This document shows, piece after piece, positions 1 to 8,421 of a DNA stretch of 64,000 bases. Position 1 is the stretch's first letter, and each line of letters opens with the position of its first letter. The translations under genes and the position numbers were made by a program. The DNA comes from Carboxylicivirga taeanensis (GTDB lineage Bacteria > Bacteroidota > Bacteroidia > Bacteroidales > Marinilabiliaceae): the NCBI RefSeq assembly GCF_051851475.1, contig NZ_JBPUSJ010000005.1:310001-374000 (forward strand), read 5' to 3'. The notes beneath the pieces are model-generated. The model had not been told where the DNA came from, made no database searches, and saw only the letters and a program-made list of their open reading frames with translations.

Positions 1-614
1 AGAATGGGCTTAAGGCCACTGAAAAAGAACTCCACGGCAATTACCATTACAATTAGTCCCATAAGTCGCATCAGCACGTTATTACCGGTTTCGCCCAGCG
101 CTTTTATTATTTTACTGGAGCTCAAGAGTATAAAGTAGGTGAGGAGTGTTACTACAGCCAAAGCAAACACCAACACGCAAGCACCGGCCAATCCGTTGGC
201 ATCTTCCATCAAAACAATTGCGTTGGTTATTGCCCCCGGGCCAGCTATCATCGGAATGGCCATGGGGGTGATTGATATGTCGTTGACATACTTTTTTACT
301 TCTGAGTCTTTAATCTTTACTTTGGTCAGGCGGGCCTGCAGCATATCCATGCCCATGATAAAAAAGATAACACCTCCAACAATTCGGAAGCTATTAACCG
401 AAATGCCAAAAAACTTAAACAGTAACTGGCCGGATAGAGCAAACGATACAATAATAATGAAGCCTACCAGCGATGCTTTTCTGGCCGTTTGGGCTCTGTC
501 TTTTGCCGTGAGGTCGGCACTCATGGTCATAAATATGGGCATCACTCCCAATGGGTTGATCAAGGTAAAAAAGGATGTAAACGCTAAAATGCCGAAAGGG
601 ATTAGTTCACTCAT
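1..614 (-). CDS. MarC-family membrane protein (3' end cut by window edge)
   Basis: Reading the minus strand from the ATG at 614 gives about 204 codons with no stop before the window edge, so only the extreme C-terminus is missing (family usually 190-220 residues). The protein is almost wholly hydrophobic with about six membrane segments. It carries the family's two landmark stretches: NPLGVMPIF near residue 22 and a TPMAIPMIAGPGAIT-type loop near the middle, and it ends with TGNNVLMRLMGLI before the last helix. MarC/SnatA proteins are inner-membrane proteins. Some export small amino acids, but most are functionally undefined, so transport of any given substrate is not claimed. The start is supported by a -7 box just upstream at 629-636. 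The plus-strand open frame over the same DNA is its antisense shadow. Confidence 0.9.
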   Translation of the reverse strand, partial: MSELIPFGILAFTSFFTLINPLGVMPIFMTMSADLTAKDRAQTARKASLVGFIIIVSFALSGQLLFKFFGISVNSFRIVGGVIFFIMGMDMLQARLTKVKIKDSEVKKYVNDISITPMAIPMIAGPGAITNAIVLMEDANGLAGACVLVFALAVVTLLTYFILLSSSKIIKALGETGNNVLMRLMGLIVMVIAVEFFFSGLKPI

Positions 615-628
615 TCTTGTATTTTTCG

Positions 629-636
629 CAAATGTA
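629..636 (-). promoter_or_regulatory. -7 promoter box for the MarC gene
   Basis: Reads TACATTTG on the minus strand, an exact match to the Bacteroidota -7 consensus TAnnTTTG. It lies about 15 bases upstream of the ATG, which implies a very short leader. No TTTG element is found at the expected -33 spacing, so only the -7 half is supported. Confidence 0.4.
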
Positions 637-880
637 TATGTCGATGTTAATATATAGCTGCATACCGGGGGTGATTTTTGTCATTAGAGAAGGCGTTGAA
701 GGGTGGGGCGCCTAAGGAGATTGTGTTCTTGTGTTTCTATGAATGGTGTGTCTTTGCCTCAACGCAAAGAAGATGAGATTGGCCCGGCTTGGGATGATAT
801 AACTGAAAAAATTATTGCGAACGCAGCGTATCTGAAAAGAAATTTGTATGTTGCTCTCATCTTTTATTTATAGAGTCGAT

Positions 881-1543
881 ATGCCATTAAATAGTATTAT
901 AAAACATCTTCAGGCCGATGAAGAGTTATGGAGCCAGGCCATCAAGCAGTGCTCGTATTATAAAAGTGGAGAGGTTGTTTATGAGCAGGATACAAAAATG
1001 AAACATGCCTATTTTGTAAACAGCGGACTGCTAAAGATTTATCGCATAGGCTCTAAGGGGGAGCAACAGATTGTGCGCCTGGTGAAAGAAGGTGATTTAT
1101 TTGGTTTTCATTCCTTACTGGGCGATGAGCCCGAAGTAACCGCTTGCGAAAGTTTGACGGACAGTGAAGTGTGTGTGATTCCCGGAGATGCCTTTAGGCG
1201 GACCATCACTCAAAACAAAGAATTAGCAGATTTACTCATCAAGAAAACATGCGACGAGTTGAAGAATTCATACAATTCGCTTGTTGAATTGTCGCAGCGA
1301 ACGGTGCGTGGTCGTTTGGCTAACTTACTGCTAAAACTTCACGATTCATTTAAAACGTCGTCCGATGAAGCCATTCCCCTTGTTATCTCAAGGTTAGATA
1401 TGGCCCGGTGGATTGGCACATCAAAAGAGTCGGTTAGTCGCTTAATTACAGAGTTTAAAAATGATGATATCATTCGATTTGATCGTCGCGAATTGATTAT
1501 TGCCAATAAAGAAAAGCTGGAAAGAATTATAATGCTATCATAA
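881..1543 (+). CDS. Crp/Fnr-family transcriptional regulator
   Basis: This 220-residue protein has an N-terminal cyclic-nucleotide-binding-type beta-roll (roughly residues 20-120, with a KEGDLFGFHSLL-type turn) and a C-terminal Crp helix-turn-helix. The recognition region is near residues 165-190 (SRLDMARWIGTSKESVSRLI). There are no Fnr-type N-terminal cysteines for an iron-sulfur cluster, so a redox cluster is unlikely and the effector is unknown. The frame is open from an ATG at 848. The ATG at 881 is preferred because the extra eleven residues are not typical of the family. It is monocistronic and convergent with an MFS transporter across a shared hairpin. A regulatory link to that transporter is possible but not shown. 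Confidence 0.88.
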   Translation: MPLNSIIKHLQADEELWSQAIKQCSYYKSGEVVYEQDTKMKHAYFVNSGLLKIYRIGSKGEQQIVRLVKEGDLFGFHSLLGDEPEVTACESLTDSEVCVIPGDAFRRTITQNKELADLLIKKTCDELKNSYNSLVELSQRTVRGRLANLLLKLHDSFKTSSDEAIPLVISRLDMARWIGTSKESVSRLITEFKNDDIIRFDRRELIIANKEKLERIIMLS

Positions 1544-1564
1544 GCGATTACAAGCCTTTAGATA

Positions 1565-1598
1565 AAAAAAGGATGATGCTTGTGCACCATCCTTTTTT
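1565..1598. terminator. Bidirectional terminator between crp/fnr-like and MFS genes
   Basis: An A-tract, GGATG, a 12-base loop, CATCC and a T-tract form an 11-bp stem flanked by A and T runs. It works on both strands as an intrinsic terminator and sits between the convergent stops at 1543 and 1603. Confidence 0.85.
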
Positions 1599-1602
1599 AA
1601 TG

Positions 1603-2964
1603 CTATTTTCTATTCAACGGTAGTTCAATACCAAAACCTTTCTTTTTGTCTTCGTATTTAAGGAGAAGAGCAAAGATTAAGCCCAGCAGGCTGACGGCTG
1701 CAAACATTAAAATGGTGGCGGTATAATCTGCTACTTCCGGGTTGCCTGGATTGGTGGCATCAAGAATGCTTCCGGCAATGATGGGGAATCCCCAAAGGCC
1801 CAAATTTTGTATCGAATACATAAGTCCATATGCCGTGCCAATTTGGCTGTCATCAACTAGTCTCACCATGCTTGGCCACATGGCGGCAGGCACTAATGAA
1901 AATGCGATTCCTAAAAAGATAATTGGAGCCTGTGGTGGAAAGTAGGTCAGGGCAAAAATAAGGTGCACAGTCAGAAGAGTGGAAGCGCCAAAAATCATGG
2001 CGGTGGCACTCTTTCCTTTGCGGTCGATGAGCCATCCAAACAGCGGGGTGAAAAACATAGTTCCCAGAGGCAGTAGCGAGGTGAGTTTGCCACTATCGAC
2101 AGATGTTAAACCAAATTTATCGGCAAAAAAGTCGGGTGCGTAGGCCAGAAATGGAAATACAGCGGAGTAAAAGGTAACACACAATAAAGCAATATAGAGA
2201 TAGGCTCTGTTGCCCAACAGGTTGGTAAGGTCACTGATTTCGAACGATTTGGTGGGCACGCTTTTCTTAGTCTCTGCCTGTAATTGATTGTCCAGTTTAG
2301 CATCGAGCAGGGTGTAGATGATAAACACCAGCAGGCCTGTGCAAACTAAAATAGCTGCCAGCCAGATGGCTCCGGTCAGATTGGCACCGTCTTTTGCTAC
2401 AGCCGGAGAAATATTTAGGGCGGCAAAAGTTCCCAGGCGTCCAAAAGCAACTTTTAGGCCAAAGGCCAGGGCTAAATCTTTACCTTTAAACCATTTGACC
2501 AAAATTTTGCTGACAACCACGATGCTGGTTTCCGCTCCCAAGCCAAAAAAGAAGCGACCGATCAGCATCATTTTTAATTCGGGGGAGTAGTTCGGGAGGA
2601 AGGCACCCATCAACTGGTAGCCAAAGCCGTCATTGCCGTAATAATCGGATGCGCCATAGGCCGTTAGAACTGCGCCCAGGGCCATGAAAAATACAAAAGA
2701 AAAGCCGGTTCGTCTGATTCCCAGCTTGTCGAGAATAACCCCGCCAATAACTGCCATTAAAAGAAAGGTGTTGGGCACGGAGTAAAAAGACACGAATAAG
2801 CCGTAGTCTTTATTGGTAAAATCAAATTCGGCTCTAAGCAGGTCTTTTAAAGTTGAAAAGGCATCGTAAAAGTAATAATTGACTGAGAGAACAAAGCCAA
2901 CCAGAAGAAGAACGCCCCAGCGCATGGCAGGTGACTCGTTCAGTGCTTTTTTTATTGTATCCAT
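1603..2964 (-). CDS. Major facilitator superfamily transporter
   Basis: This 453-residue protein has about twelve hydrophobic segments. The N-terminal half carries a GxxxDKLGIRR-type loop between helices 2 and 3 (residues 75-87), the classic MFS motif A. A matching loop in the second half reads GWLIDRKGKSA (near residue 311). The C-terminus is short and charged. The substrate cannot be read from the sequence. The arrangement recalls MFSD1-like and oxalate/formate-antiporter-like carriers, but that is only an impression. The gene is monocistronic, reads toward the Crp/Fnr-type regulator and shares its terminator. It starts at ATG 2964, a usual position for the first cytoplasmic stretch before helix 1. 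Confidence 0.88.
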   Translation of the reverse strand: MDTIKKALNESPAMRWGVLLLVGFVLSVNYYFYDAFSTLKDLLRAEFDFTNKDYGLFVSFYSVPNTFLLMAVIGGVILDKLGIRRTGFSFVFFMALGAVLTAYGASDYYGNDGFGYQLMGAFLPNYSPELKMMLIGRFFFGLGAETSIVVVSKILVKWFKGKDLALAFGLKVAFGRLGTFAALNISPAVAKDGANLTGAIWLAAILVCTGLLVFIIYTLLDAKLDNQLQAETKKSVPTKSFEISDLTNLLGNRAYLYIALLCVTFYSAVFPFLAYAPDFFADKFGLTSVDSGKLTSLLPLGTMFFTPLFGWLIDRKGKSATAMIFGASTLLTVHLIFALTYFPPQAPIIFLGIAFSLVPAAMWPSMVRLVDDSQIGTAYGLMYSIQNLGLWGFPIIAGSILDATNPGNPEVADYTATILMFAAVSLLGLIFALLLKYEDKKKGFGIELPLNRK

Positions 2965-3006
2965 TGGTTTTATCTAGTATTGGTTTTGAATTAGTTGGCA
3001 AAATAG

Positions 3007-3050
3007 CTAATTCCGCTATCTTATTGTCTGATTTTTGATAGCGAAGTTAG
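3007..3050 (-). terminator. Stem-loop at the end of the Nudix-fusion gene
   Basis: Two 14-base arms (3007-3020 and 3037-3050) pair at 12 of 14 positions plus wobble, around a 16-base loop. The distal arm contains the stop codon of the minus-strand gene ending at 3047. There is no long T-run, so it may be a weak terminator or a 3'-end stabiliser. Confidence 0.45.
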
Positions 3051-4111
3051 ATCAGCATGGTTTTGAAATGCTCAAACTCGTATTCGAAGTTGGGAGTGAA
3101 GATGCCTTTCCTTAGTTGGCTGTTTATTTCGTCAACCGACCAAAAACGGACTTCATCAACTTCGTTTGTATCAATCTGAAATGGACCTTTATGCTGAGTT
3201 TTGAAAACAAAAACCAGCTCTTTCTCAACTTCACTTGTCCAGATGTATTGTTTAATGGCTTGAGCATTAAACTGCTGCAGGCCTATTTCTTCGTGTGTTT
3301 CGCGTTGGAGAGCCAGCTCAATACTTTCGCCCGATGCCACATGGCCGCCTACAGCAGTATCCCATTTACCCGCCTGAATCAGCTTGTTTATGGGGCGTTT
3401 TTGTAACAGAATTTGGCCCTTATCATTCACTACATGAAGGTGAACTACCGGGTGAAGCAGGAACGAATGGTTGTGCACATGGCTGCGGGGCGCTGAGCCG
3501 ATAATGCGTCCTGCATCATCCACCAGAGGGAGCCACTCTTCGTTTTTGAGTTGTTGATTCTGTCTTTTTTTAGACCACCATTCCCATGCCAGAAAAATAC
3601 CCATCACCACGAATAAGCCGGCACTGCCTAAAAACTTCCAGATGGCTGTGTTTTCTAAAAAAGACGACGCGATGGTAGCCAGAGAATAAACCAAAAGGAG
3701 CCAGAATAATCGTTTCATGCTTTGCTGCATAAGCCATATCTGGTAGGGGTTCATGTTGATGTGTTTTAAATAGCGTTGACTCATCTGTAGCATCAGGTTA
3801 TGCTTCGAAAAAATCGAAAACCCAATTAATCCTGTCATGATGAGGCTGATGATGCCTGGCTTGAGCATAAAAAACAAGTCGTTGTTTAATGCGATAGAAG
3901 TTAATCCCAGCGCGATAATCAAACCTACATCAAATAGAATAAAGCGTTCTATTTTTTGGTTTCTGATGTATTCAATAATGAGCTCGATCAACCCAATTGA
4001 AATGGCTACAATCAGCCCGTAGATGGTTCCCCAAATTTCATCAACAACAATAAAAACAATGATTGGCAAAAAGCCCGGTAGTAGCTGTTTTAGCAGTTGT
4101 AATTTACTCAT
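3047..4111 (-). CDS. Polytopic membrane domain fused to a Nudix hydrolase
   Basis: This 354-residue two-domain protein has five to six membrane segments in residues 1-185, resembling the YciB/VC0807-type family in length and rhythm. Residues 195-354 form a soluble Nudix domain. The Nudix box is complete and canonical: GHVASGE followed seven residues later by RETHEEIGL, fitting G-x5-E-x7-REUxEExGU. The sequence before the box (LQKRPINKLIQAGKWDTAVGG) resembles the IPP-isomerase/YfcD branch, which cleaves nucleoside-diphosphate-type or isoprenoid-like substrates. The catalytic domain should face the cytoplasm. The substrate is unknown, but membrane anchoring beside a lipid-carrier transferase gene suggests a lipid-linked or CDP-type diphosphate (inference). 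It has its own promoter-like boxes at 4131-4160. Confidence 0.82.
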   Translation of the reverse strand: MSKLQLLKQLLPGFLPIIVFIVVDEIWGTIYGLIVAISIGLIELIIEYIRNQKIERFILFDVGLIIALGLTSIALNNDLFFMLKPGIISLIMTGLIGFSIFSKHNLMLQMSQRYLKHINMNPYQIWLMQQSMKRLFWLLLVYSLATIASSFLENTAIWKFLGSAGLFVVMGIFLAWEWWSKKRQNQQLKNEEWLPLVDDAGRIIGSAPRSHVHNHSFLLHPVVHLHVVNDKGQILLQKRPINKLIQAGKWDTAVGGHVASGESIELALQRETHEEIGLQQFNAQAIKQYIWTSEVEKELVFVFKTQHKGPFQIDTNEVDEVRFWSVDEINSQLRKGIFTPNFEYEFEHFKTMLI

Positions 4112-4130
4112 AAATGCTTCGCTTGAGCTG

Positions 4131-4160
4131 CGAAGATAAGAAACACCTAATTAATTACAA
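4131..4160 (-). promoter_or_regulatory. Promoter of the Nudix-fusion gene
   Basis: On the minus strand TTG, 19 bases, then TATCTTCG, a TTCG variant of the Bacteroidota -7 box at a near-ideal spacing. The expected start lies about 15 bases before the ATG at 4111. Confidence 0.5.
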
Positions 4161-4239
4161 GCTTGTTTTTTATCGTCTCCTGGTGGTGCTATAGTGCTCG
4201 ATATTTAATGTTTTTAGACCTTGCTCCAATCCTTTTTAT

Positions 4240-4247
4240 TACTTTTG
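4240..4247 (+). promoter_or_regulatory. -7 promoter box for the WecA-like gene
   Basis: TACTTTTG matches TAnnTTTG exactly, with a TTG sixteen bases upstream (4221-4223). Transcription would start near 4253, downstream of the upstream in-frame TTG codon at 4221. This is a reason to place translation start at ATG 4275. Confidence 0.5.
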
Positions 4248-4274
4248 CCTACTGATTCTGGAGAAACATTACTT

Positions 4275-5384
4275 ATGAACGGTTATACAATTCAGTTACT
4301 GATTCCATTTGCTTCCTTCATCTCATTTATGATGGTATTCTTGTCAATACCAACCATTTTGAGGGTGGCCCATTCTAAAAATTTATTTGATGAACCCAAC
4401 CGGCGGAGTGTACATCGCATGCGTATTCCAACACTTGGCGGGTTAGCCGTATTTATCGGCTTCTTGTTTACCTATTCGCTGTTTGTCGACTGGTTTAAGT
4501 TTATTGAGATACCGTTCCTGATTCCGGCTTTGCTCATCATCTTTGGCATTGGTATTAAGGATGATATACTAGTGACCGCACCCATGGTAAAATTGGCAGG
4601 ACAGCTTATTTCTGTGCTTATTGTTGTTGGTTTGGGAGGCCTGCAAATTACCGATTTTCATGGTTTTTTCGGATTGCATCCTGACCCTTTCTGGGGAACC
4701 GTTTTAACCATTGTTGGAATGGTGTTTATCATCAACGGTTTTAACCTGATTGATGGGATTGATGGGTTAGCTGCTATCACTGGCATTATTACCATGATAT
4801 CCTTTTCTGTATGGTACTTCGTTAATGAGGAATACCACATTCCTACGCTGGCTGCTGCTCTAGTGGGCGGGCTTCTGGCGTTTGCCTACTATAATATTTT
4901 TTCGAAACGGCAGAAAATATTTATGGGCGATACCGGTTCTCTTGTGTTGGGCTTTTTGGTGGCAGTGGTGGCAGTCCATTTTAGCGAGTTTAATCGTCCT
5001 GATAACCAGTATAAACTGTTGCATACCATGAACAGTGCACCGGCAGTGGCAATCGCTATTTTGATTGTCCCAATCGTGGATACGATGCGCGTTTTTATGT
5101 TGAGGGTGGCTAAGGGAAATTCGCCATTTATGGCCGATAAGAATCACATTCACCACCGAATGCTGGCTTTAGGTTTAACGCATTTACAGATTAGTTTAAT
5201 CATTGGGGCTGTCAATATCGCATTTGTTATTATCGCTTTTCTATTGCGTAATTGGGGCATGCTCAAATTAAGTATATTCGTACTTTCATTAGGGTTTACA
5301 GTGGCCTACGTGCCATCCATAGTACTGGCCTACAAACGCCGACATTTTATACGCCGATTGCGCAGTATAAAAAAAGTGAGATAA
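4275..5384 (+). CDS. WecA/MraY-family undecaprenyl-phosphate glycosyl-1-phosphate transferase
   Basis: This 369-residue protein has about ten or eleven membrane segments. It transfers a sugar-1-phosphate from a UDP-sugar to the undecaprenyl phosphate carrier at the inner membrane. Visible family landmarks are the cytoplasmic DEPNRRSVHRMRIPTLGG loop (about residues 35-53), the magnesium-binding region IFGIGIKDDI, the NGFNLIDGIDGLA loop, the KIFMGDTGS segment and the late HIHHRMLALG histidine motif. These favour the WecA/TagO branch (polymer or surface-glycan initiation) over MraY, but the exact sugar is not decidable. The open frame extends to a TTG at 4221. ATG 4275 is chosen because the promoter box at 4240-4247 lies between the two. 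Confidence 0.9.
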   Translation: MNGYTIQLLIPFASFISFMMVFLSIPTILRVAHSKNLFDEPNRRSVHRMRIPTLGGLAVFIGFLFTYSLFVDWFKFIEIPFLIPALLIIFGIGIKDDILVTAPMVKLAGQLISVLIVVGLGGLQITDFHGFFGLHPDPFWGTVLTIVGMVFIINGFNLIDGIDGLAAITGIITMISFSVWYFVNEEYHIPTLAAALVGGLLAFAYYNIFSKRQKIFMGDTGSLVLGFLVAVVAVHFSEFNRPDNQYKLLHTMNSAPAVAIAILIVPIVDTMRVFMLRVAKGNSPFMADKNHIHHRMLALGLTHLQISLIIGAVNIAFVIIAFLLRNWGMLKLSIFVLSLGFTVAYVPSIVLAYKRRHFIRRLRSIKKVR

Positions 5385-5700
5385 TACTTCTCTTTGCTTA
5401 CTGGTTGGGCGCTTTTTTTTAAAAGGGCCCACTGTTTATCAGGCTGATAAGTTGTATGGCGTTTATTGGTGTAAACATCTGGCTTTAGATTGCTGTTATA
5501 TAGTCTGATATTTATGGATAAGGCCCTTGCTACTGAATAGCGTTTGGAGTTATTGAGATGTAAAGCAAAATTCATAAATTTCAGGGTTAAAAAGTTAATG
5601 AAGCAAGCCGGTCGCAAAACATTAAACTGCAGTTATAATCGGTAAGTTCTAAGCCGCCAAGGCGGTACTAGTAAAGGCAATAGATTGAAAACATAAACAC
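5385..5700 (+). other. 316-bp intergenic region upstream of gnd
   Basis: No open frame with protein-like character is seen. It holds a T-tract at about 5410-5420 that may end the WecA-like transcript. A short GCCGC-CAAG-GCGGT inverted repeat at 5653-5666 lies 35 bases before the gnd start codon, in the presumed gnd leader. No convincing TAnnTTTG box is visible. Confidence 0.5.
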
Positions 5701-7155
5701 ATGAAAACATTATCAGATATAGGCCTGATTGGCTTAGCCGTGATGGGAGAAAACCTGGTGCTAAACATGGCAAGTAAAGGCTACAACGTGGCCGTTTACA
5801 ACCGTTCAACTGAAAAGGTGGATAGCTTTATAAATGGCAGAGGAAAGGGAAAAAGTATTGTTGGTACCTACTCGCTGGAAGAATTGGTGAACTCCATTGA
5901 ACGCCCCAGAAAGGTGATGATGATGATTAAAGCAGGAGCGGCCGTTGATGCAACGATTGATGCATTGTTGCCGTTGCTGGAACCCGGTGATATTATTATC
6001 GATGGAGGAAATACCCATTATCCCGATACCAACCGACGAGTTCAATACGTAGAAAGCAAAGGTGTGTATTACATCGGCGCTGGTGTTTCGGGTGGAGAAG
6101 AAGGGGCTCTGTTGGGACCATCGATTATGCCTGGTGGCTCAAAGGCGGCCTGGGCATCTGTTAAACCTGTTTTTCAGTCCATAGCAGCCAAAGTTGAAGA
6201 TGGCTCGCCTTGTTGCGATTGGGTTGGAGAGGATGGTGCCGGCCATTTTGTAAAAATGGTGCATAATGGCATTGAATATGGCGACATGCAGTTAATTACG
6301 GAGGCCTATCACATTATGAAGGATTTGTTGGGCTTGTCGGCTGATGAAATGCATGAAGTATTTAAAGAGTGGAATGAGCAGGAACTGGATTCTTACCTGA
6401 TTGAGATTACTCGCGATATCATGGCTTTTAAAGATGAAGATGGAGAGCCATTGGTTGAAAAAATACTGGATAAAGCAGGCCAGAAAGGAACGGGCAAATG
6501 GACCGGTATTACCGCGCTGGATTTAGGCGTTCCTTTAACTTTAATTGGCGAAGCGGTGTTCTCGCGTTGCTTGTCAGCCATTAAAGATGAGCGGGTAGAG
6601 GCATCAACCATATTAACCGGACCAAAACCTGTTTTCGAAGGTGATAAAACAGCGTTTATTGCCGCCATTAAGGATGCTTTATATGCTTCAAAAATTGTAT
6701 CGTATGCCCAGGGATACGCACTGATGCAGGCTGCGGCCGACGAGTATGGGTGGAAGTTAAACTACGGGGGTATCGCGTTAATGTGGCGGGGTGGCTGTAT
6801 AATTCGTTCCGCCTTCCTAAGTAAGATCAAGGATGCATTTGATAAGGCACCGGGACTAACCAACTTGTTGCTCGATCCTTATTTTAAGGCAGCTATTGAT
6901 AAGGCCCAAAAGGGCTGGCGTCAGGTGGTGGCAACGGCGGTAATGAATGGAATTCCCACACCGGCTTTTGCGACTGCACTGAGTTACTACGATGGGTATC
7001 GTTCAGCTCAATTACCTGCCAACCTGTTGCAGGCTCAGCGCGATTATTTTGGAGCACACACTTATGAACGTATTGATAAGCCTCGTGGCGAGTTTTTTCA
7101 CACCAACTGGACTGGTAGAGGAGGCGATACAGCGAGTACAACCTATAATGTTTAG
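5701..7155 (+). CDS. gnd: 6-phosphogluconate dehydrogenase, decarboxylating
   Basis: This 484-residue enzyme oxidises 6-phosphogluconate to ribulose 5-phosphate and CO2 in the cytoplasmic pentose-phosphate pathway, giving NADPH. The Rossmann start GLIGLAVMGENLVLN (residues 8-22) has the GxAxxG-type turn, followed by YNRSTEKVD, where R and T at the end of strand 2 suit NADP rather than NAD. The substrate signature GAGVSGGEEGALLGPSIMPGG (about 126-146), the catalytic lysine region GHFVKMVHNGIEYGDMQ and the GQKGTGKWT loop are all intact. Length matches the long 6PGDH type, with a C-terminal tail ending TGRGGDTASTTYNV. No zwf or pgl gene is adjacent, so it appears monocistronic, closed by a strong terminator. 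Confidence 0.97.
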   Translation: MKTLSDIGLIGLAVMGENLVLNMASKGYNVAVYNRSTEKVDSFINGRGKGKSIVGTYSLEELVNSIERPRKVMMMIKAGAAVDATIDALLPLLEPGDIIIDGGNTHYPDTNRRVQYVESKGVYYIGAGVSGGEEGALLGPSIMPGGSKAAWASVKPVFQSIAAKVEDGSPCCDWVGEDGAGHFVKMVHNGIEYGDMQLITEAYHIMKDLLGLSADEMHEVFKEWNEQELDSYLIEITRDIMAFKDEDGEPLVEKILDKAGQKGTGKWTGITALDLGVPLTLIGEAVFSRCLSAIKDERVEASTILTGPKPVFEGDKTAFIAAIKDALYASKIVSYAQGYALMQAAADEYGWKLNYGGIALMWRGGCIIRSAFLSKIKDAFDKAPGLTNLLLDPYFKAAIDKAQKGWRQVVATAVMNGIPTPAFATALSYYDGYRSAQLPANLLQAQRDYFGAHTYERIDKPRGEFFHTNWTGRGGDTASTTYNV

Positions 7156-7180
7156 GTCCTGATATAAGAAATTGAGATAA

Positions 7181-7218
7181 AACCGCCCAGTCAAATGCTT
7201 GATTGGGCGGTTTTTTTT
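7181..7218 (+). terminator. Intrinsic terminator of gnd
   Basis: AACCGCCCA-G-TCAA pairs with TTGA-T-TGGGCGGTT (14 bp including one wobble) around a four-base ATGC loop, followed by eight T residues. Confidence 0.95.
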
Positions 7219-7319
7219 GCCCCTTGTAGAATGGATTCGTAAATTGATAAGTTTTATCATCCTTTCAATACCTTATTTTTTTTATTATTGCATAAGAAAT
7301 GTCATTGGGGAGAATAGAT

Positions 7320-7907
7320 ATGTCAATCACAATTGATAAGGCGATGCTCGTTCGTTTGCGTAAGGGAGATGAAGAGTGGTATAAAATGATTTTTACTGAA
7401 TTGCAACCGGCATTGGTGAGTTATGCCAAAGAATATGTGATTGATGCTGATATGGCGGCTAATCTGGTGCAGGAAGCCTTTCTGGGGCTGTGGGAAAGGC
7501 GTAATGGCATAAAGGAGGGTACCGTTCTCAATGCATATTTATTTAAATCGGTACGTAATAATTGTCTGAATTACCTGCGTCACTTGAAGGTGGCCGACCG
7601 GTATGTCGGACAGGTGAGTGTGATGAGCCTAAACTACGAAGCCTTGAAGGATAAAAGTGCAGAGCGCTTGCTGGAGGCAGAAATAATGGAGCGCTTGCAT
7701 GCTGCTATTGATAAAATGACACCTCAATGCCGTAATGTATTTGTTCTCAGTCGATTCGAGGGGCGAAGCTACAAGGAAATTGCCCAGGAGCTGGGCGTTG
7801 CTGAAAAAACAGTTGAAAATCAAATGGGAAAAGCCCTAAAAGTTGCCCGAAAGGAACTTCAAGAGTTTTTACCCATTACACTTGTTCTTTATAATATCTT
7901 GCACTAA
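7320..7907 (+). CDS. ECF-type RNA polymerase sigma factor
   Basis: This 195-residue sigma-70 factor has only regions 2 and 4. Region 2 is near residues 30-65 (LVQEAFLGLWERR core-binding helix). Region 4 is near residues 125-180 with a typical HTH (SYKEIAQELGVAEKTVENQMGKAL). It belongs to the large Bacteroidota ECF group usually paired with a FecR anti-sigma factor and SusC/SusD genes. Here neither neighbour exists: the next gene is convergent and unrelated. Two starts are possible. The ATG at 7299 adds seven residues. The ATG at 7320 is preceded by GGGGAG at 7307-7312 and is preferred. The signal controlling it cannot be read. Confidence 0.92.
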   Translation: MSITIDKAMLVRLRKGDEEWYKMIFTELQPALVSYAKEYVIDADMAANLVQEAFLGLWERRNGIKEGTVLNAYLFKSVRNNCLNYLRHLKVADRYVGQVSVMSLNYEALKDKSAERLLEAEIMERLHAAIDKMTPQCRNVFVLSRFEGRSYKEIAQELGVAEKTVENQMGKALKVARKELQEFLPITLVLYNILH

Positions 7908-7914
7908 TTAGTGC
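7901..7914. terminator. Perfect 14-bp palindrome at a convergent junction
   Basis: GCACTAATTAGTGC is a perfect inverted repeat. It contains the TAA stop of the ECF sigma gene (7905-7907) and abuts the stop of the minus-strand gene at 7915. It could be a minimal two-way transcription stop, though no T-run follows. Confidence 0.4.
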
Positions 7915-8382
7915 TTATTCGGGCCAGAGAGGCATTTCTGTTTCATCATCCCAATACGGGCCCCACTGAATTTCTGTTAGCACATCATGGTCGAAAAACA
8001 GGTTTAGGCTGAAATCCGAATTAGAGGCTAAGCTCTGGTTAGGGACCACCTCTGTCGATAGGTCTTCGAGTTCAAAATCACCTAAGTTAAACACTTCCAT
8101 TTGCTCCATCACTTCACCCTGGCTAAGGCCAATCAGGTCAATGCCCTCGAATAGTACTTCTGGAGATGCTGTGGTGATGGAGGTTAAGCGCCAGTTACAG
8201 TCTTCTTCAAACGACAATGATAAATGGTGATTGTCGTAGTGCCAGGCTTCCATCGCACCCGATTCATCATCGCCATCCATCGGCTCTACTTCTGTTGGCT
8301 CTCCCAAAAGTTCTAAAACTTCAGGGCGCGATAAGCCAAATATAATAGTATCAAGGCCTTGTCCTAAGGAAATTTCTTTCAT
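7915..8382 (-). CDS. Small acidic protein of unknown function
   Basis: I do not recognise this 155-residue protein. It is strongly acidic, has no signal peptide and is probably cytoplasmic. Its first half has the pattern FGLSRPEVLELLGEPTEV, an aromatic W-Y pair, then a hydrophobic strand with SFEED. This resembles the GMs-xxEVxxLLGxP fold layout seen in BamE/SmpA-like domains. A second, weaker copy (IGLSQGEVMEQM) starts near residue 80, so it may be a tandem duplication. Similar proteins are sometimes polymorphic-toxin immunity proteins, but no toxin gene is nearby. It has its own -7 box at 8406-8413 and is not overlapped by its upstream same-strand neighbour. Confidence 0.65.
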   Translation of the reverse strand: MKEISLGQGLDTIIFGLSRPEVLELLGEPTEVEPMDGDDESGAMEAWHYDNHHLSLSFEEDCNWRLTSITTASPEVLFEGIDLIGLSQGEVMEQMEVFNLGDFELEDLSTEVVPNQSLASNSDFSLNLFFDHDVLTEIQWGPYWDDETEMPLWPE

Positions 8383-8405
8383 TGTGTTGTCTTTATAATT
8401 TGTTG

Positions 8406-8413
8406 CAAAAGTA
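8406..8413 (-). promoter_or_regulatory. -7 promoter box for the acidic small protein
   Basis: TACTTTTG on the minus strand, an exact TAnnTTTG match about 24 bases before the ATG at 8382. It lies in the gap after the arfB stop, so the gene can be transcribed independently of arfB. No -33 TTTG is visible. Confidence 0.4.
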
Positions 8414-8421
8414 GCTAATTA

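Noticed and set aside
139..657. Plus-strand open frame of 172 codons
   Set aside because: It is antisense to the MarC gene, whose minus-strand reading gives a recognisable family protein.
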